Notes: generated from the sequence alone by a model not told the origin. 64,000 nt of DNA from Gigaspora rosea (GCA_003550325.1 QKWP01000133.1:127851-191850), one strand, 5' to 3'. Numbered from the stretch's first letter, positions 10,553 through 22,696 are shown. Numbers and translations are program-made.

Positions 10553-10575
10553 ATATATATATATATATATATATA
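10553..10575. repeat. (AT)n microsatellite
   Basis: Eleven to twelve consecutive AT units. The second copy of the element has a shorter version near 62020. Confidence 0.9.
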
Positions 10576-10933
10576 ATTTTTATTAAATTTCTTTATATTA
10601 TTGATTTGGCAAAGTGATTATTAGATGATTGTAAAAAATATATGAATATTCAAATTTATTCTTTCTTGTTACTTTATATCGGATACATATTGGTACATGA
10701 CAAGTACATGATGCATTACAAATTTATATATGCAATATGTACCTGATATGTATATGGCATATATACTGTGTGTGATTATATGTGTCCAATATGTGTCTGA
10801 TATCCTATATGAACCATGCACATATCAGGTATGTGTATAAATATATCTTACACATATCAGTCACATATCGGTCACATATACTATACATATCAGGTACCTG
10901 AAATTATACTGATGTGTACAATTTTAATCTGTG

Positions 10934-11168
10934 TAAAGTAGAATTAGGACCATTACCATATACTAGAATTCAAATATATTTAGCTTTGTTTAACCATGCT
11001 ATAGCAATATCTAAACGAACCTCGAGACCTGGACCAAATCTTCCACATCTCTTTCTGCCTGCCAATTTGAGGATCTAAAGTCTTGCACGCTTATAGGGCA
11101 TTGTTTTGGATAAATAGTGGTATTGTTAGTTGTATTTGGTATCTAGCCTGATAGTTTCATCCTTTACA
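10934..11168 (+). repeat. 5' LTR of retroelement, right fragment
   Basis: Aligns with 16905-17150 at the end of the 3' LTR (shared blocks AAAGTAGAATTAGGAC, AATATATTTAGCTTTG, GAGGATCTAAAGTCTTG, CATTGTTTTGGATA). I judge identity at about 80 percent by eye, with most differences being C/T or A/G. It ends CATCCTTTACA and is followed by ATTGGTGGTGAC, a plausible primer-binding site. Confidence 0.75.
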
Positions 11169-12839
11169 ATTGGTGGTGACTATAAAATCGAATTATCTCA
11201 TTTGACTGTGAGATTGAACTTCACAACACACCCGAAGCAAAGACTTTATACCAACCCAATGATAGACTATGAGATCGAATCAATCAAAATGGATGCTAAA
11301 TTAGAACAAAAATCTAAAGAACTTCAACAATTAAATAATAGCCTTGAGGATACATTAAATATTTATATTAATAAAATATCAAAACCATGACCTATATATA
11401 CAACTTCAAGGCCTACCTATTATGATTACAAAGAAGAATATATAGTCAAAACATCTGCAAGACATCCTAGTCATTACTATCTGCTGAATCAAAGAAAAAA
11501 TCTACCTGTAAGACCTAGCTGAAAGAAAAACAATGACTATGAAGTCTATAGTATAAGAGAAGGATAAAACCTTTAGTTAGTAAAGATATGAAAACACAGG
11601 AGTTATATAGAAAATGTGTTGCTCTAGTCAAGACTCTTACTGATGAGCAAGACTCAGCTTGTAGATAAAGCTGTTAGTAATAACTACACCAATGAAGCAT
11701 AGTTCTACAAGACCTGGAAATAGTATTAGAGATATTGGAGAATTTAACAAACAATAAAAACAGAGAAGAAGTACCAACTATATACTTACCGTCGTATATC
11801 CAGATAGCCTACTAGTAAAAAAGAGGAATTCTATAACGAAGCTACAAAATAAAATGAGCCCTGCTACAGAAGCTTTTGATACCTATTACGCTTTAAAAGA
11901 AACCAAATATTTATTCCTATGTACTCAACTGAATGCATCTATAAAGAAAAACTATCCACCTCGCACCTATACTCTGAAACCTCATTTAACCAAGTTCCAA
12001 TTAAAAAGGCCTAATAAACTTAAACCCGTTAGCCATGAATATTGTTAGCAAAACTGAAAAGAAATTAAAGAAAATACCGAACTGGTTAAACATTATCAAA
12101 AGACAGCAAAATTAGGCATGTTGACAACTATAGGCCTTGTCGTAATAATGTCAAAAGGGTAAGACAGAAAAATCTAATGGCAGGATCAACATTAATATAG
12201 GAGATAACAAAGCTTACGAAGTTGATAAAAAGTTGTTGAGATAGAACATGATGAAGCGGCTAATTCAAGGGAATATCGAGACTTAGCTAAGATAGATAGT
12301 ACCAATATATTGAAACTAAGCAGATTGAATAAGAAAGAAGAAATCTTAAAAGAAAAAGGTCCAGGAGGAAGCAATTAAGAAAAGTTAGTCAAAAACAATG
12401 AAGAAAATAATGAAAAAAAGAAAATTAGTAGAACTGAATGCACTCTAGAATGAGAAGCCCTAAATCATGCCTGTAAAATATGGAAGAAAAAGATCAAAAA
12501 CTTTCAAGAATAGCAAAGCAAAATAAAGAAGTAAAGGAACCTACCTGATTGGAAATAAGTTGAGTTGTGCAAATAATGAAGACTCCCTAGAGCACTCCTA
12601 GAGCCAATTATTTATAAAGAATCGAAGGAAATCTGTTTAGATAATGATATGAAGAGTAAAATAAAAGGGCATAAGAGTAGTAAGAAACGCCAAGTAAAAA
12701 TGATGGAGACAAAGCATCTGCTAGTAAAAATAAATTGTGAAAAATCGCGATAAACTGCCTGAAATTGCACAAGTTATGTCAAAAATTTGAAAGTAGACGA
12801 ATCTATAGAATAGTTTTAAGTAGATAGTTAAAGATCATA

Positions 12840-13201
12840 TGGGCCCTCAAAAGTAGAAACCAGACAATTTTCCGATCATGGGTTTTGAGAAAATTAGCAA
12901 AAACTATTTTGTTACACAAAATCAAACCAATCTAAAAATAGTATATTCATGATTAACAAATCTGTTTAAACAGGATTATTAGATCTGTAGACCTGTAGAT
13001 TGCTTTTAAAATCTCAGTAAATCTATTTTTAGATTATAGCGTCAAAAGCTTTTAACCATTGTATCACAAAAATTTATTAAGTGATCTGACTTTCATTATT
13101 AAGTAGAAAAAGTTTGGGCTTTAAATTTTACACCTGATCAATCAAACAGGTTAATTTTCAAAAAATTGTCAAATTGTCTGGCTTCTACTTTTGAGGGCCC
13201 A
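12840..13201. mobile_element. MITE with TGGGCCCTCAAAAG ends, TA target
   Basis: TA at 12838-12839 and 13202-13203 flank inverted ends TGGGCCCTCAAAAGTAGAAA, paired over roughly 30 bp. A related element with TGGGCAGTCAAAAG ends lies at 29102-29352. No ORF. It sits inside the LTR element. Confidence 0.8.
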
Positions 13202-13555
13202 TATTGACCTTTTTTGTACTAGTAATAATTATTACTATAAGGCCACTTGGTGAATTAAGTGCTCGTGAATATATAAAATAAACTAGTATCAGAGTAGATA
13301 TATACATTAAGATTATCAATCTGCTGAAATATATTACTGGAATAAAGCATATAACCTTGGATATCGCTATTGAATAGGGATTAATATCGAGAAAGAAGAT
13401 ATAGCTTTTGATCCAAAAGAAACAAATAAAGTTAGCTTTAGAAAAAAAAACTATTGTCACAAATCCTACTGAATTATTCCAACTTAAAACTTTAATTTGA
13501 TAGTTGAATTTCATGCTCCTAAAATTAAATGAAAAAGAAAACTCACAAAAAAAAA

Positions 13556-13564
<9 letters not shown>

Positions 13565-13592
<28 letters not shown>
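13565..13592. repeat. (AT)n microsatellite
   Basis: About fourteen AT units just upstream of the kinase fragment. Confidence 0.9.
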
Positions 13593-13597
<5 letters not shown>

Positions 13598-13599
13598 GA

Positions 13600-14110
13600 T
13601 AGAAAAGAGTAGATTTGCAACTATATTTTGTGCAGATTGGGATGATCAGAAAGCTATTAAAACTGTCACCCTTAAATTACTACATGGATATATATAAGAG
13701 AATTTATAAATGAGCTAAAGGCTTATTGCAATAGAATTCTTGTGACAAAACCTTCGCTCTAGATCACAAATGAATCAGATAGCTAAATTAACTTTACTTC
13801 TGATCTTTAAATGATTTACTCTCAAGGACTTTTCATTGATATTTGTAATATTTTGCAAGCCGATTTACATAGAGTTTACATTGCAGACTTGGGACTTCCA
13901 ATCGCAACTAATGGAACCTTAAACATGGAAAGATATAGAGTTTATGGAATTGTACTATATATAGCACCAGAAGTTTTATATATGGAACAATATAACAGTA
14001 ATAGGAAAGCGACCTGAGTTTGCTTCTGAATCTCCTAAATGCTACCTAGAATTGGCGAATCAATGCATAAATGCTAATTCTAAAGATAGCAGTAGATATA
14101 ATAGATACTT
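13600..14110 (+). pseudogene. protein-kinase (TKL-like) fragment inside LTR retroelement
   Basis: Broken reading frames recall the local kinase family. An N-lobe piece reads R-F-A-T-I-F-C-A-D-W-D-D and T-L-K-L-L-H, followed by E-F-I-N-E-L-K-A-Y-C (13610-13730). The catalytic segment reads C-N-I-L-Q then Y-I-A-D-L-G-L and I-A-P-E-V-L (13811-13985). A C-terminal piece reads G-K-R-P-E-F-A-S-E-S-P-K-C-Y-L-E-L-A-N-Q-C (14004-14070). The catalytic HxD is lost, the central C-lobe is deleted and several frames are shifted. It has the same orientation as the LTR element, which suggests transduction of a host kinase, followed by decay. Confidence 0.75.
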
Positions 14111-15859
14111 TTAAATTTCTGCAATGTATAACTTCTACCACAGAAGCTTCAATTGTTATGCAGTTTTATTCTATGATTACATTAAAACATGTAGCGGAGA
14201 TTTTATCATGGATCGATTAACATTTAATGATTTATAATGTTGCAGAAAATCTCTAAGAATTTAATTTTTTTAGAGATAGTAGGAATAAGTCCACAGACAA
14301 AGCATTTCATAAGCTATGCAATAAAACTTATGAAGTGAAGATGATTATGGAATAACAGCAGATAGCTTTATTTTACCTGTAAAGCAAGAACAGAATGGAC
14401 CTGACAAGAGAGAGAGGTTGGTCAGGATGGATTAGGGAAAGTCGTCCTATTCAGTAAAATGGACATGACAATAGAAAAAACAGAGGGTCATGATAGTTAT
14501 GTGTGGGAGTAGGTGCATAAACGAAACTCTGCAAAGAGTAAATTAAGAAAATAATTGCTAAAAAGCATAAAAGTGAACGTGATATAGAAGAGGATGGTCA
14601 TGACAGAAATGTGCGAGGCTGGGCGCATTTAATATAAAATTTTGTAGAAGAACAATTAATCCATTGTAAGAAACTGAAAAGTGATACCAAAAGGCAAAGA
14701 AGAAATGAAGTTGAACAAGAAGAAAAGAAGAAAATGAAATCGATTAGTAAAGAAAGACTTAAAAAAAAAAGATTAGGGGCAGAAATAAGAAAGGAAACGT
14801 TTACATTACCTGCTAGATAAGACTCAAGTGAAGCCCCAGAGGAATTTCAAAGTGTAACTATAGAAAAACCTAGGTAAAGAAAGAAAGGAAAGATGAGGAC
14901 GGAAATTAAAAAGGAGGTGTCTATATCTCATTCCAGATAAGTATTAAGAAGAAGTTCTGGATGGATATCAAAGTGTAACCCTACTTATGTCACAGGCTCA
15001 TGAGAAGAGCCAAAAGTAATCTAAGGTAGTATCCATTAGATTGGATACTGTTATCATAATGAAATTGGCGTTGAAAAGATGAATTGGGGAAAAGTGAAGC
15101 AACATACTTACAAGACCAAAATTCAATGTTAAGCTCATTTCAGTCTAGGTCATCGGTACTCTAGCTTAAAGAAATACAAACCTCAATTCTCTCTTTTTCT
15201 TGTGGAACTCGAAAATAAAGGTGGGAGATTTTGATGGGCTACGGCTCATTTTTTTTACCTATTATTCATTTACTTAGAAGATTTTCCTACTGGATATATC
15301 ATATGATCGTATAATTTCTCTTAAAATCATGCTATAGTTAGTACAGCCCCAAGTAGCGTAAGGTAATACCACAGTAACTTTTAGCATAAGCATATGGTAA
15401 CTGGCATAGCCACAATTCAGTTTGTGCTCTTGGTATTTCACTGCTCATGTTTGTTTATTTCTCTTTCATAAACAATAGATTTATACATGTTAGCTTTGCC
15501 CATATAGATAAAACTATTTTATACCCTTGGTATTTAGCTGTCAATGTTTGTTTATACCCTTTTTGTAAACAATGTACTTAGCCTAGTTTTAGTTTCACTG
15601 ACATTATGGTATTAACACTCAGTGGATCAAGGGAAGATTGAAGGTAGATTATAGTATGAAGGTGAAGATGATTTAAAAACACTTACATCTTGAGGCTTGG
15701 AAAAGCCAACTTTGCCTTCTGCTCCAAAACGATAAGGTCATGGAAAGGAAATCGTACGATAAAAATGAATTCAATAGAGATAGTATAGTTAGTGTAAAAT
15801 CAATGTATTTATTAAGAGGGAAAAAGTATATAAGACCCCTCTCTTGACTCGATAAAGAG

Positions 15860-16160
15860 TAACTATCTTAACTCACAACTCACCTGGAGTTCAAAACTCT
15901 CTTAACTTACAACTCACTTGGAGTTCAAAACTCTTTCAACTCACAACTCACTTGGAGTTCAAAACTCTCTCAACTTACAACTCACTTGGAGTTCAAAACT
16001 CTCTCAACTCACAACTCACTTGGAGTTCAAAACTCTCTTAACTCACAACTCACTTGGAGTTCAAAACTTTCTCAACTTACAACTCACTTGGAGTTCAAAA
16101 CTCTTTCAACTCACAACTTACTTGGAGTTCAAAACTCTCTCAACTCACAACTGACTGAGT
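15860..16160. repeat. 34-bp tandem repeat, about nine copies
   Basis: Unit of 34 bp containing ACTCACTTGGAGTTCAAAAC, with mostly C/T variation (CTCAACTCAC versus CTCAACTTAC). Since 34 is not a multiple of three, a 102-bp super-period opens repetitive ORFs in several frames (for example 15918-16154); these are artefacts. Confidence 0.95.
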
Positions 16161-16275
16161 TCAAATTTGAATAACTTAGATATACTTGAGTTTTAACCTT
16201 TGAAATAAGAGTAGAAGTGTTAAGAAGCTTTCACTTGTTGTTAAACCTATTGTTATAATAAAATTATTTATCTGT

Positions 16276-16391
16276 CAGATTGCCAAATAACTTTGGTATT
16301 TGGTAGTGTTCACGTGATTTCTGCCAATAACTTGGTTATTTGGCAGAAAGCATATAAACGCTACCAAATAACCAAGCTATTTGGCAATCTG
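16276..16391. repeat. hairpin with CCAAATAAC arms inside the 3' LTR
   Basis: CAGATTGCCAAATAAC at 16276 is the inverted counterpart of the block ending 16391. CCAAATAAC / GTTATTTGG motifs alternate through the interior. Probably a small TIR element. Confidence 0.6.
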
Positions 16392-16438
16392 GTCATCATA
16401 AGCTGCCGGATAATACTGTTATTGAATACCAAGCACCA

Positions 16439-16538
16439 ATAACTTGTTTATCTGGCTGTAAAATTTAATGTTCTATTTCTGGGCCCCTGCGGTGCCCAGA
16501 AGCTGTCACATTAAATTTTACAGCCAGATAATAAGTTA
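16439..16538. repeat. hairpin with GGCTGTAAAATTTAATG arms
   Basis: TTATCTGGCTGTAAAATTTA pairs with the inverted block ending near 16538. The loop holds a second GC-rich stem, CTGGGCCCCTGCGGTGCCCAG. Flanking sequence again carries CAATAAC motifs. Confidence 0.6.
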
Positions 16539-17150
16539 TTTTACAAATAATTCTCGTTATTGTATGCTTCGCATCCAATAACTATATATTATTACACTTA
16601 CTCTTGTTCTGTGACACTTTGTTACTTTTGTTAAAGTCATATTGTTTCATAACCCATATATTGAACCAGTTTCGTTTATAACCCAGTTAGAGAAAAAAAG
16701 ACTGAGTTAATCACCTGTTATATACACATTAATCGATTAACCCCTTTTGATTACCTGATATATCAAACAATCAATCTCCAACATTGTTTAATTAATTATC
16801 TGCATCAATCACATATCGGCTTGCCAATTGTTAATCAAAATTAACGATTGTATTTAAACTGCCCATACCTTGCGCTCTTGAATAAAAGAGAAGAGTGATA
16901 TACGTAAAGTAGAATTAGGACTACTCTAAGAAGAAACTATATACAAGAACTTAAATATATTTAGCTTTGCTTAACCACATCGCAACAAGACCTAAACGAA
17001 CCTTGAGACCCAGACCAAATCTTTGACGCCCCTTTCTGTCTGCTGATTCGAGGATCTAAAGTCTTGTATGTTTATATAGGACATTGTTTTGGATAGATAG
17101 TGTTGAAGTAATTGTATTTAGTATCTAACCTAATAGTTTTGTCCTTCACA

Positions 17151-17640
17151 AAGTACATTTTTTATAAAATCTACATAGATCTAAACTTTACATAAATATT
17201 ATATGAATTTTGCTAACTATAACCGCAGTAATGATTATCTGTAGTTAATTTGCCAATCAAAATTTAGAACAAGTATAACGTACAAATTAATTTTGTAAAA
17301 GAAATTTTTTAAAAAATCACTTCTAAAAATTTTGTCTATGAATCTACTTTTTTTATGCAAAAAAAAAATTCTCGCTAAATTTTACTATAAACAAAGCATA
17401 TATTCTAACTTTTAACCTTTACTCTTATTCTAACATTAAAATTGTTTAATTTTTATTTAATAAAAATCATTTATTTTTTTATGCATTGTAGACACAGGTG
17501 ATGTAATGGGCAAAAATAATTCGAAGAACAAGGATTTTATTAATGATTGAACAGACTGGATTGTAAATAAGGTTTGTATGGCTTTTTATATACTTGTCTA
17601 AGCTATTATAATTGTAATTACTAATACTAAAGCATTACTT
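17151..17640. other. AT-rich spacer with family A MITE remnant
   Basis: The stretch 17330-17420 contains ATTCTCGCTAAATTTTACTA, recalling the interior of the family A elements. Nothing else is recognisable. Confidence 0.5.
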
Positions 17641-17869
17641 CTTCTATTTAGTAATCTTATTATTCATGCACTCAACTATTCTATGATTACATAAATTATG
17701 CAATAGCACTTCTCTACGATAATACCAAACTATTTCATAATGATTGAATTTTTGGATTTGTGTCTCGGGTTTGGGTTCCTGGGCTCGAATCAGACTTGCA
17801 TTACTGGCTTGAGTCAGTCCTGTGTCACAGGTTTGCAAGTTATGAGCTTGAGTCGGTTCTGTGTCACAG

Positions 17870-18660
17870 TTTGAGGCTTGGCCATTACACCATTTCCTCC
17901 TTAATGACCCTTTTATTTTTCTTTCTGCTTTTGCACTCAAATTTTCGTTGTCTAGGTTTGTGAGGGTAATGTCGGTAAAACATTTCTACTACCTCTTGAG
18001 CATGAGCTACGTTTTCAGCAGGTTCCCAGAAATGTTCATTGATATCGTATCCTTTCCAGTCAATAAGGTAGTGTAATTTCTTGCAAATAATCTTTGTATC
18101 AAGTATTTTGTTCACCTTATATTCGTTTTCGTCTTCTAGAGTTACAGGTGGTGGTGGATCTAATGCTCTACCCAGAATTGTTTAGTTATATATGGCTCCA
18201 GCAGGAAGATATGGAAAGTATTATGAATTTTAGAGGAAGGAGGTAAATTAAGCTGATATGCTACCTGGTTGATTATTTTTAAAATGGTATATGGTCCTAA
18301 TTTTTGATAATCAAGTTTCTTGGAAGGCCATGTAGTGTGAATATTTCGATGTAAGAGCCATACTCTGTCGCCCACCTTAAGCTTGAGACCTTCTTGTCAT
18401 TTTTGGTTAGCATGTGTTTTGTAATGTTTTTGAGCTGTTTTCAATTCGTTGATAAGCGTTTCTCTAATTTTTTGTAGTTGTTTGGCCTTGATTTTGACTG
18501 ACGGGACTGTGAAACTAAAGGGAGTCTGCAAATCAAAGTACGGGTAAAAACCATAGTTGGCAAAGAAAGGTGAGGTTTTGGTAAAGGCATGAACTGAATT
18601 ATTATAAGCAAATTCGTCTAACAGAAGCAGGTCTGTCCAGTGATTCTAATGGTGATTGAT
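17870..18660 (-). pseudogene. Ty3/gypsy chromovirus integrase C-terminus with chromodomain
   Basis: Reading from 18660 downward, the first block is the end of the integrase core (W-T-D-L-L-L-L-D-E-F-A-Y-N-N-S, F-F-A-N-Y-G-F-Y-P). It is followed by K-A-K-Q-L-Q-K-I-R-E-T-L and then the GPY/F module (G-D-R-V-W-L-L, K-L-G-P-Y-T-I, P-S-S-K-I-H-N-T-F-H, 18160-18375). After a frameshift near 18180 comes a chromodomain (V-N-K-I-L-D, Y-L-I-D-W-K-G-Y, W-E-P-A-E-N-V, 17950-18125). In intact elements the chromodomain guides integration to marked chromatin. The upstream pol and both LTRs are missing, so this is a dead 3' fragment, unrelated in orientation to the LTR element at its left. Confidence 0.9.
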
Positions 18661-18671
18661 TGTGCATCTGT

Positions 18672-18868
18672 ATTAACTTTGTAGAGCAATATTAGCTCTA
18701 AATGTATAACAAATATATTTTCAAAATCTTATCACTGTAAAGAGTTGATATAAATTTATAAATTTATATATAAAATTTAATTTTCAAAATATATTAACTC
18801 TTTATAGTAATGAAATTTTAAAATATATTTGGTATACATGTAAAGCTGATATAGATCTATAAAGTTAC
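18672..18868. repeat. imperfect hairpin (about 200 bp)
   Basis: TAACTTTGTAGAGC..AGCTCTAAATGTATA at the left pairs with TATACATGTAAAGCT..ATAAAGTTA at the right, and the pairing continues inward to TCACTGTAAAGAGTTGATA. Likely a short TIR element; no ORF. Confidence 0.55.
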
Positions 18869-19772
18869 TAGTTAGATTTTTTAAAACCTTTTAGATAAAA
18901 GTTATAGCTATTTAAACAACTAAAATACTCTGTATAACTGTTAAGTATAGGTTCCTAGCACTATATAAAATAAAAATTTTTTTATTTTAAATATTTTTTT
19001 ATTTTAAATAATTTTTTTATTTTAAATTATTTTTTAATTTATTTAATTTAGCATTTAGTATAAGATAAATTTATTCTTTTATTTTAAATTATTTTTTTTA
19101 TTTTTTTTTACTTTAAATTATTTTTATTTTCATAATCGTGAAATAATGTATAGATAGTTATTCTGAATTCATATAGGGTGAATTTGATGCAATAGGTCCC
19201 AATATAATAATTCAGTAACTAGATATAAAAATCTTAATTTTTATTGAATATTGCTTTGCTTTATTTTTTTTTTAGTAGTTTTAAATCAAATGTAAATTAC
19301 ACTTTAACCACATAGAATATAATCTATTGGTTAATTAAATATGTTTATTCACATATATATATTACTCATATATATATGTTTATTGTATTACCAATATATA
19401 ATAAATTAATATTCAAGCCTCAACTTACACCTGAACATTTCATAATAGCAACAAAAGTTTGCTACTTTTAAAGGTTATACTAAATCTTTTATAAAAATCT
19501 AAGTTCCAAAAAAGTTTAGCAAAAATTTCAACTTTAAGTATAAATACAAAAAAGAGCATATCAAATAATATTACTAGATTAAAAAGTAATTAAGGTTTGC
19601 AGAATAGTGATAGTGCTAGTAATTTTAATAAGACAGATGTTTTTTTTATAAATGAAAATTTACTTTTTTTAGAGTAAAATTTTAATTTTTTTTATAATTT
19701 ATCAAATATATTTAAAATATAAAGGGTTAATTAAGAATGTTAAAATTCAAGATGCATTATATTTAATTATTA
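18869..19772. other. AT-rich non-coding stretch
   Basis: Repeated TTTTATTTTAAATTATTTTT runs at 18965-19140, then unstructured AT-rich DNA. No ORF above noise, no RNA gene seen. Confidence 0.7.
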
Positions 19773-21924
19773 ATATTTTAAGAGTAAATCTATGGACCAT
19801 CCCCATAGGTTTTGTTAAATACCATCCCCCTAAATTAAAAAATTTTAAAAGTTTGAGCGAAGATATCTTGACAACCATCTAACTAAATTCAATAAACTTT
19901 TTTTTATTTGAATTTTATGCATTTATAGATTTAAAATAAAAAAAGTTCATTGAATTTAGTCAGATAGTTGTCAAGATATCTTCGCACAAAGTTAGCGAAA
20001 AATCAAAATGTCTATCAAAATAAAAGCTGCACCAAGATTTTTTAAAACTTGAGCAAAGATATCTTGACAACCATTTGACCAAATTCAATGAACTTTTTTT
20101 TATTTGAATTCTATGCCTTTATAGAATTAAAATAAAAAAAATTATTGAATTTGGTTAGAAAGTTGTCAAGATATCTTTGCTCAAAGTTTTAAAAAAATCT
20201 TGGCACAGCTTTTATTTTGATAGACATTTTGATTTTTCTCTAACTTTAGCAAAGATATCTTGACAACTATCTAACTAAATTCAATGAACTTTTTTTATTT
20301 GAATTTTATAATTTCATAGAATTCAAATAAAAAAAAGTTCATTGAATTTAGTTAGATGGTTATCAAGATAACTTCACTCAATTTAGAGAAAAATCAAACT
20401 GTCTATTAAAATATAAGCTGCACCAAGATTTTTTTAAAACTTTGAGCAAAGATATCTTGACAACCTTCTGACCAAATTCGATGATTTTTTTATTTTAATT
20501 CTATAAAGGCATAGAATTCAAATAAAAAAAGTTCATCGAATTTGGTCAGATGGTTGTCAAGATATCTTTGCTCAAAGTTTTAAAAAAATCTTGGCGCAGC
20601 TTTTATTTTGATAGACGTTTTGATTTTTCTCTAACTTTGTGCGAAGATATCTTGACAACTATCTGACTAAATTCAATGAACTTTTTTTTATTTGAATTCT
20701 ATGAATTCATAGAATTCAAATAAAAAAAAGTTCATTGAATTTAGTCAGATGGTTGTCAAGATATCTTCGCTCAAACTTAGAGAAAAATCAAAACGTCTAT
20801 CAAAATAAAAGCTGCGCCAAGATTTTTTTAAAACTTTGAGCAAAGATATCTTGACAACCATTTGACCAAATTCAATGAACTTTTTTTTATTTGAATTCTA
20901 TGCCTTTATAGAATTAAAATAAAAAAAATTATTGAATTTGGTTAGAAAGTTGTCAAGATATCTTTGCTCAAAGTTTTAAAAAAATCTTGGCACAGCTTTT
21001 ATTTTGATAGACATTTTGATTTTTCTCTAACTTTAGCAAAGATATCTTGACAACTATCTAACTAAATTCAATGAACTTTTTTTATTTGAATTTTATAATT
21101 TCATAGAATTCAAATAAAAAAAAGTTCATTGAATTTAGTTAGATGGTTATCAAGATAACTTCACTCAATTTAGAGAAAAATCAAACTGTCTATTAAAATA
21201 TAAGCTGCACCAAGATTTTTTTAAAACTTTGAGCAAAGATATCTTGACAACCTTCTGACCAAATTCGATGATTTTTTTATTTTAATTCTATAAAGGCATA
21301 GAATTCAAATAAAAAAAGTTCATCGAATTTGGTCAGATGGTTGTCAAGATATCTTTGCTCAAAGTTTTAAAAAAATCTTGGTGCAGCTTTTATTTTGATA
21401 GATGTTTTGATTTTTCTCTAATTTTGAGCGAAGATATCTTGACAACTATCTGACAAAATTCAATGAACTTTTTTTTATTTTATTTCTATGAATTCATAGA
21501 ATTAAAATAAAAAAAAGTTCATTGAATTTAGTCAAATAGTTGTCAAGATATCTTTACTCAAAATTAAAGAAAAATCAAAGCGTCTATCAAAATAAAAGCT
21601 GTACCAAGATTTTTTAAAACTTTGAGCAAAGATATTTTGACAACCATCTGACCAAATTCGATAAACTTTTTTATTTGAATTCTATGCCTTTATAGAATTA
21701 AAATAAAAAATTTGTCAAATTTTGTCATTTGGTCGTCAAGATATTTTTGCTCAAAGTTGAGCAAATCTATGGACCATTCACATAGGTCTTGTTTAGTAAT
21801 AGAGATTCTACCAAATGGCCATGATTCTACCAGTAGCTACCAGTAGGTGGTAACTACCAGTAGTTACTACTACCAGTAGATCTACTAGTCGAATTCTGAT
21901 TGGTCAATCTGACAAAAATGTTTT

Positions 21925-22490
21925 TATACTACCCTACGATCGACAATAGTTATTACAGTCGCACCCCCCTAAGTGCATGCCCTCGGGACCATAGTGAAAA
22001 AAAGCCAAAATGTGCACTTAGAGGGGGTTTGCACTTAGAGAGGTTAAAATTTATAATTGTTATATTGTTTGGGACCAAGAGGGGCCGTGCACTTAAAGAG
22101 GTTTTTCATATACCGTGCACTTAGGGGGTGTGCACTTAGGGGGGTGCGACTGTACATAGTAAAGTCCAAATTTTATTATGCTAGTCGATTATCATCGCTT
22201 AAGTAAACTTATTTGGAAGGTCAAAATATATATGCTATATAATTTTTAGCGAAATTGAAAAAGATTTTATTATTTGACTTTTAATTTTTACTCTCAATGA
22301 AAAAATTAAAATTTATATTTGATGAACATAAAAATTAAAAGCTAAATAATAAGAAGTTCTCTAATTTGTATGAAGTTTCAGAGATTATGCATTTTAGTCT
22401 TCTAAATATATTTACTTAAGCGCTTATGATCGATTTACATAGTAAAATTTGGACTTTACTATATAGCAACTACTTGCGATCGCTAAAAAA
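21925..22490. mobile_element. hairpin element with TAGTAAAGTCCAAATTTTA arms
   Basis: Left arm ACGATCGACAATAGTTA plus CATAGTAAAGTCC (continuing after the nested 21956-22152 element) pairs with the arm ending TAGCAACTACTTGCGATCGC near 22487. A close relative lies at 23000-23350. Confidence 0.65.
21956..22152. mobile_element. 197-bp MITE with CAGTCGCACCCCCCTAAGTG ends, TA target
   Basis: TA at 21954-21955 and 22153-22154; inverted ends CAGTCGCACC. The interior repeats GTGCACTTAG-type motifs five or six times in both orientations, giving a GC-rich island. The format is that of Tc1/mariner MITEs. The ORF 21900-22124 crosses it and is not a gene. Confidence 0.85.
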
Positions 22491-22696
22491 CCTCTTTCAC
22501 CCGAAAATAAACTATTTCTAATTTTTTGTTTAACTTTTGCTCAAAAAAGGGTAACTTATTTTTAGACACATGCAGTATTCAGATGCATTAACCCGAGTAT
22601 AGACATAGTATTGATATATACTACATTTGTTTATAATATTAGTATATAGTAAATAGATAAATTCTATTGGCTTCAATTTTTAACTAATAGTATCTA

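Larger units (their letters stand above)
147..10933. mobile_element. 10.8 kb insertion with CACAG ends and 3-bp TAA target duplication
   Basis: The uninterrupted LTR copy reads GATATACGTAAAGTAG; here it reads GATATACATAA, then the insert, then TAAAGTAG, giving a TAA duplication (144-146 and 10934-10936). Ends are imperfect inverted repeats, CACAGGTCAAAAT against CACAGATTAAAAT. Both subterminal regions carry many copies of ATATCAGGTACCTGATAT-like motifs in both orientations, a style known from CACTA (En/Spm) and PIF/Harbinger elements, which also make 3-bp duplications. No transposase of either superfamily is visible inside; the recognisable genes belong to nested elements. A partial second copy lies inverted at 60237-63860. 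Class assignment is inference. Confidence 0.6.
11169..15231 (+). mobile_element. internal region of LTR retroelement, degenerate, non-autonomous
   Basis: Bounded by the 5' LTR end and by a polypurine tract (AATAAAGGTGGGAGA, 15215-15229) just before the 3' LTR. I see no protease, reverse transcriptase, RNase H or integrase motif. A coiled-coil-like stretch with K-M-D-A-K-L-E-Q-K-S-K-E-L-Q-Q-L near 11290-11360 could be a gag remnant. Many stops interrupt all frames. It also holds a kinase fragment (13600-14110) and a nested MITE (12840-13201). The region 14400-15000 has repeated GGTCATGACA-type modules without known function. Confidence 0.6.
15232..17150 (+). repeat. 3' LTR (about 1.9 kb)
   Basis: Begins TGATGGGCTACGG directly after a purine tract and ends TTGTCCTTCACA, giving TG...CA termini. 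Its last 400 bp match the split 5' LTR (1-146 and 10934-11168). It contains a 34-bp tandem repeat and two small hairpins. The long LTR, absence of visible pol and high divergence between LTRs indicate an old non-autonomous element of Gypsy type or similar; the left LTR edge is inferred. Confidence 0.65.

Noticed and set aside
15918..16174. Two long repetitive ORFs of 62-78 residues
   Set aside because: Produced by the 34-bp tandem repeat in all frames; lies inside an LTR.
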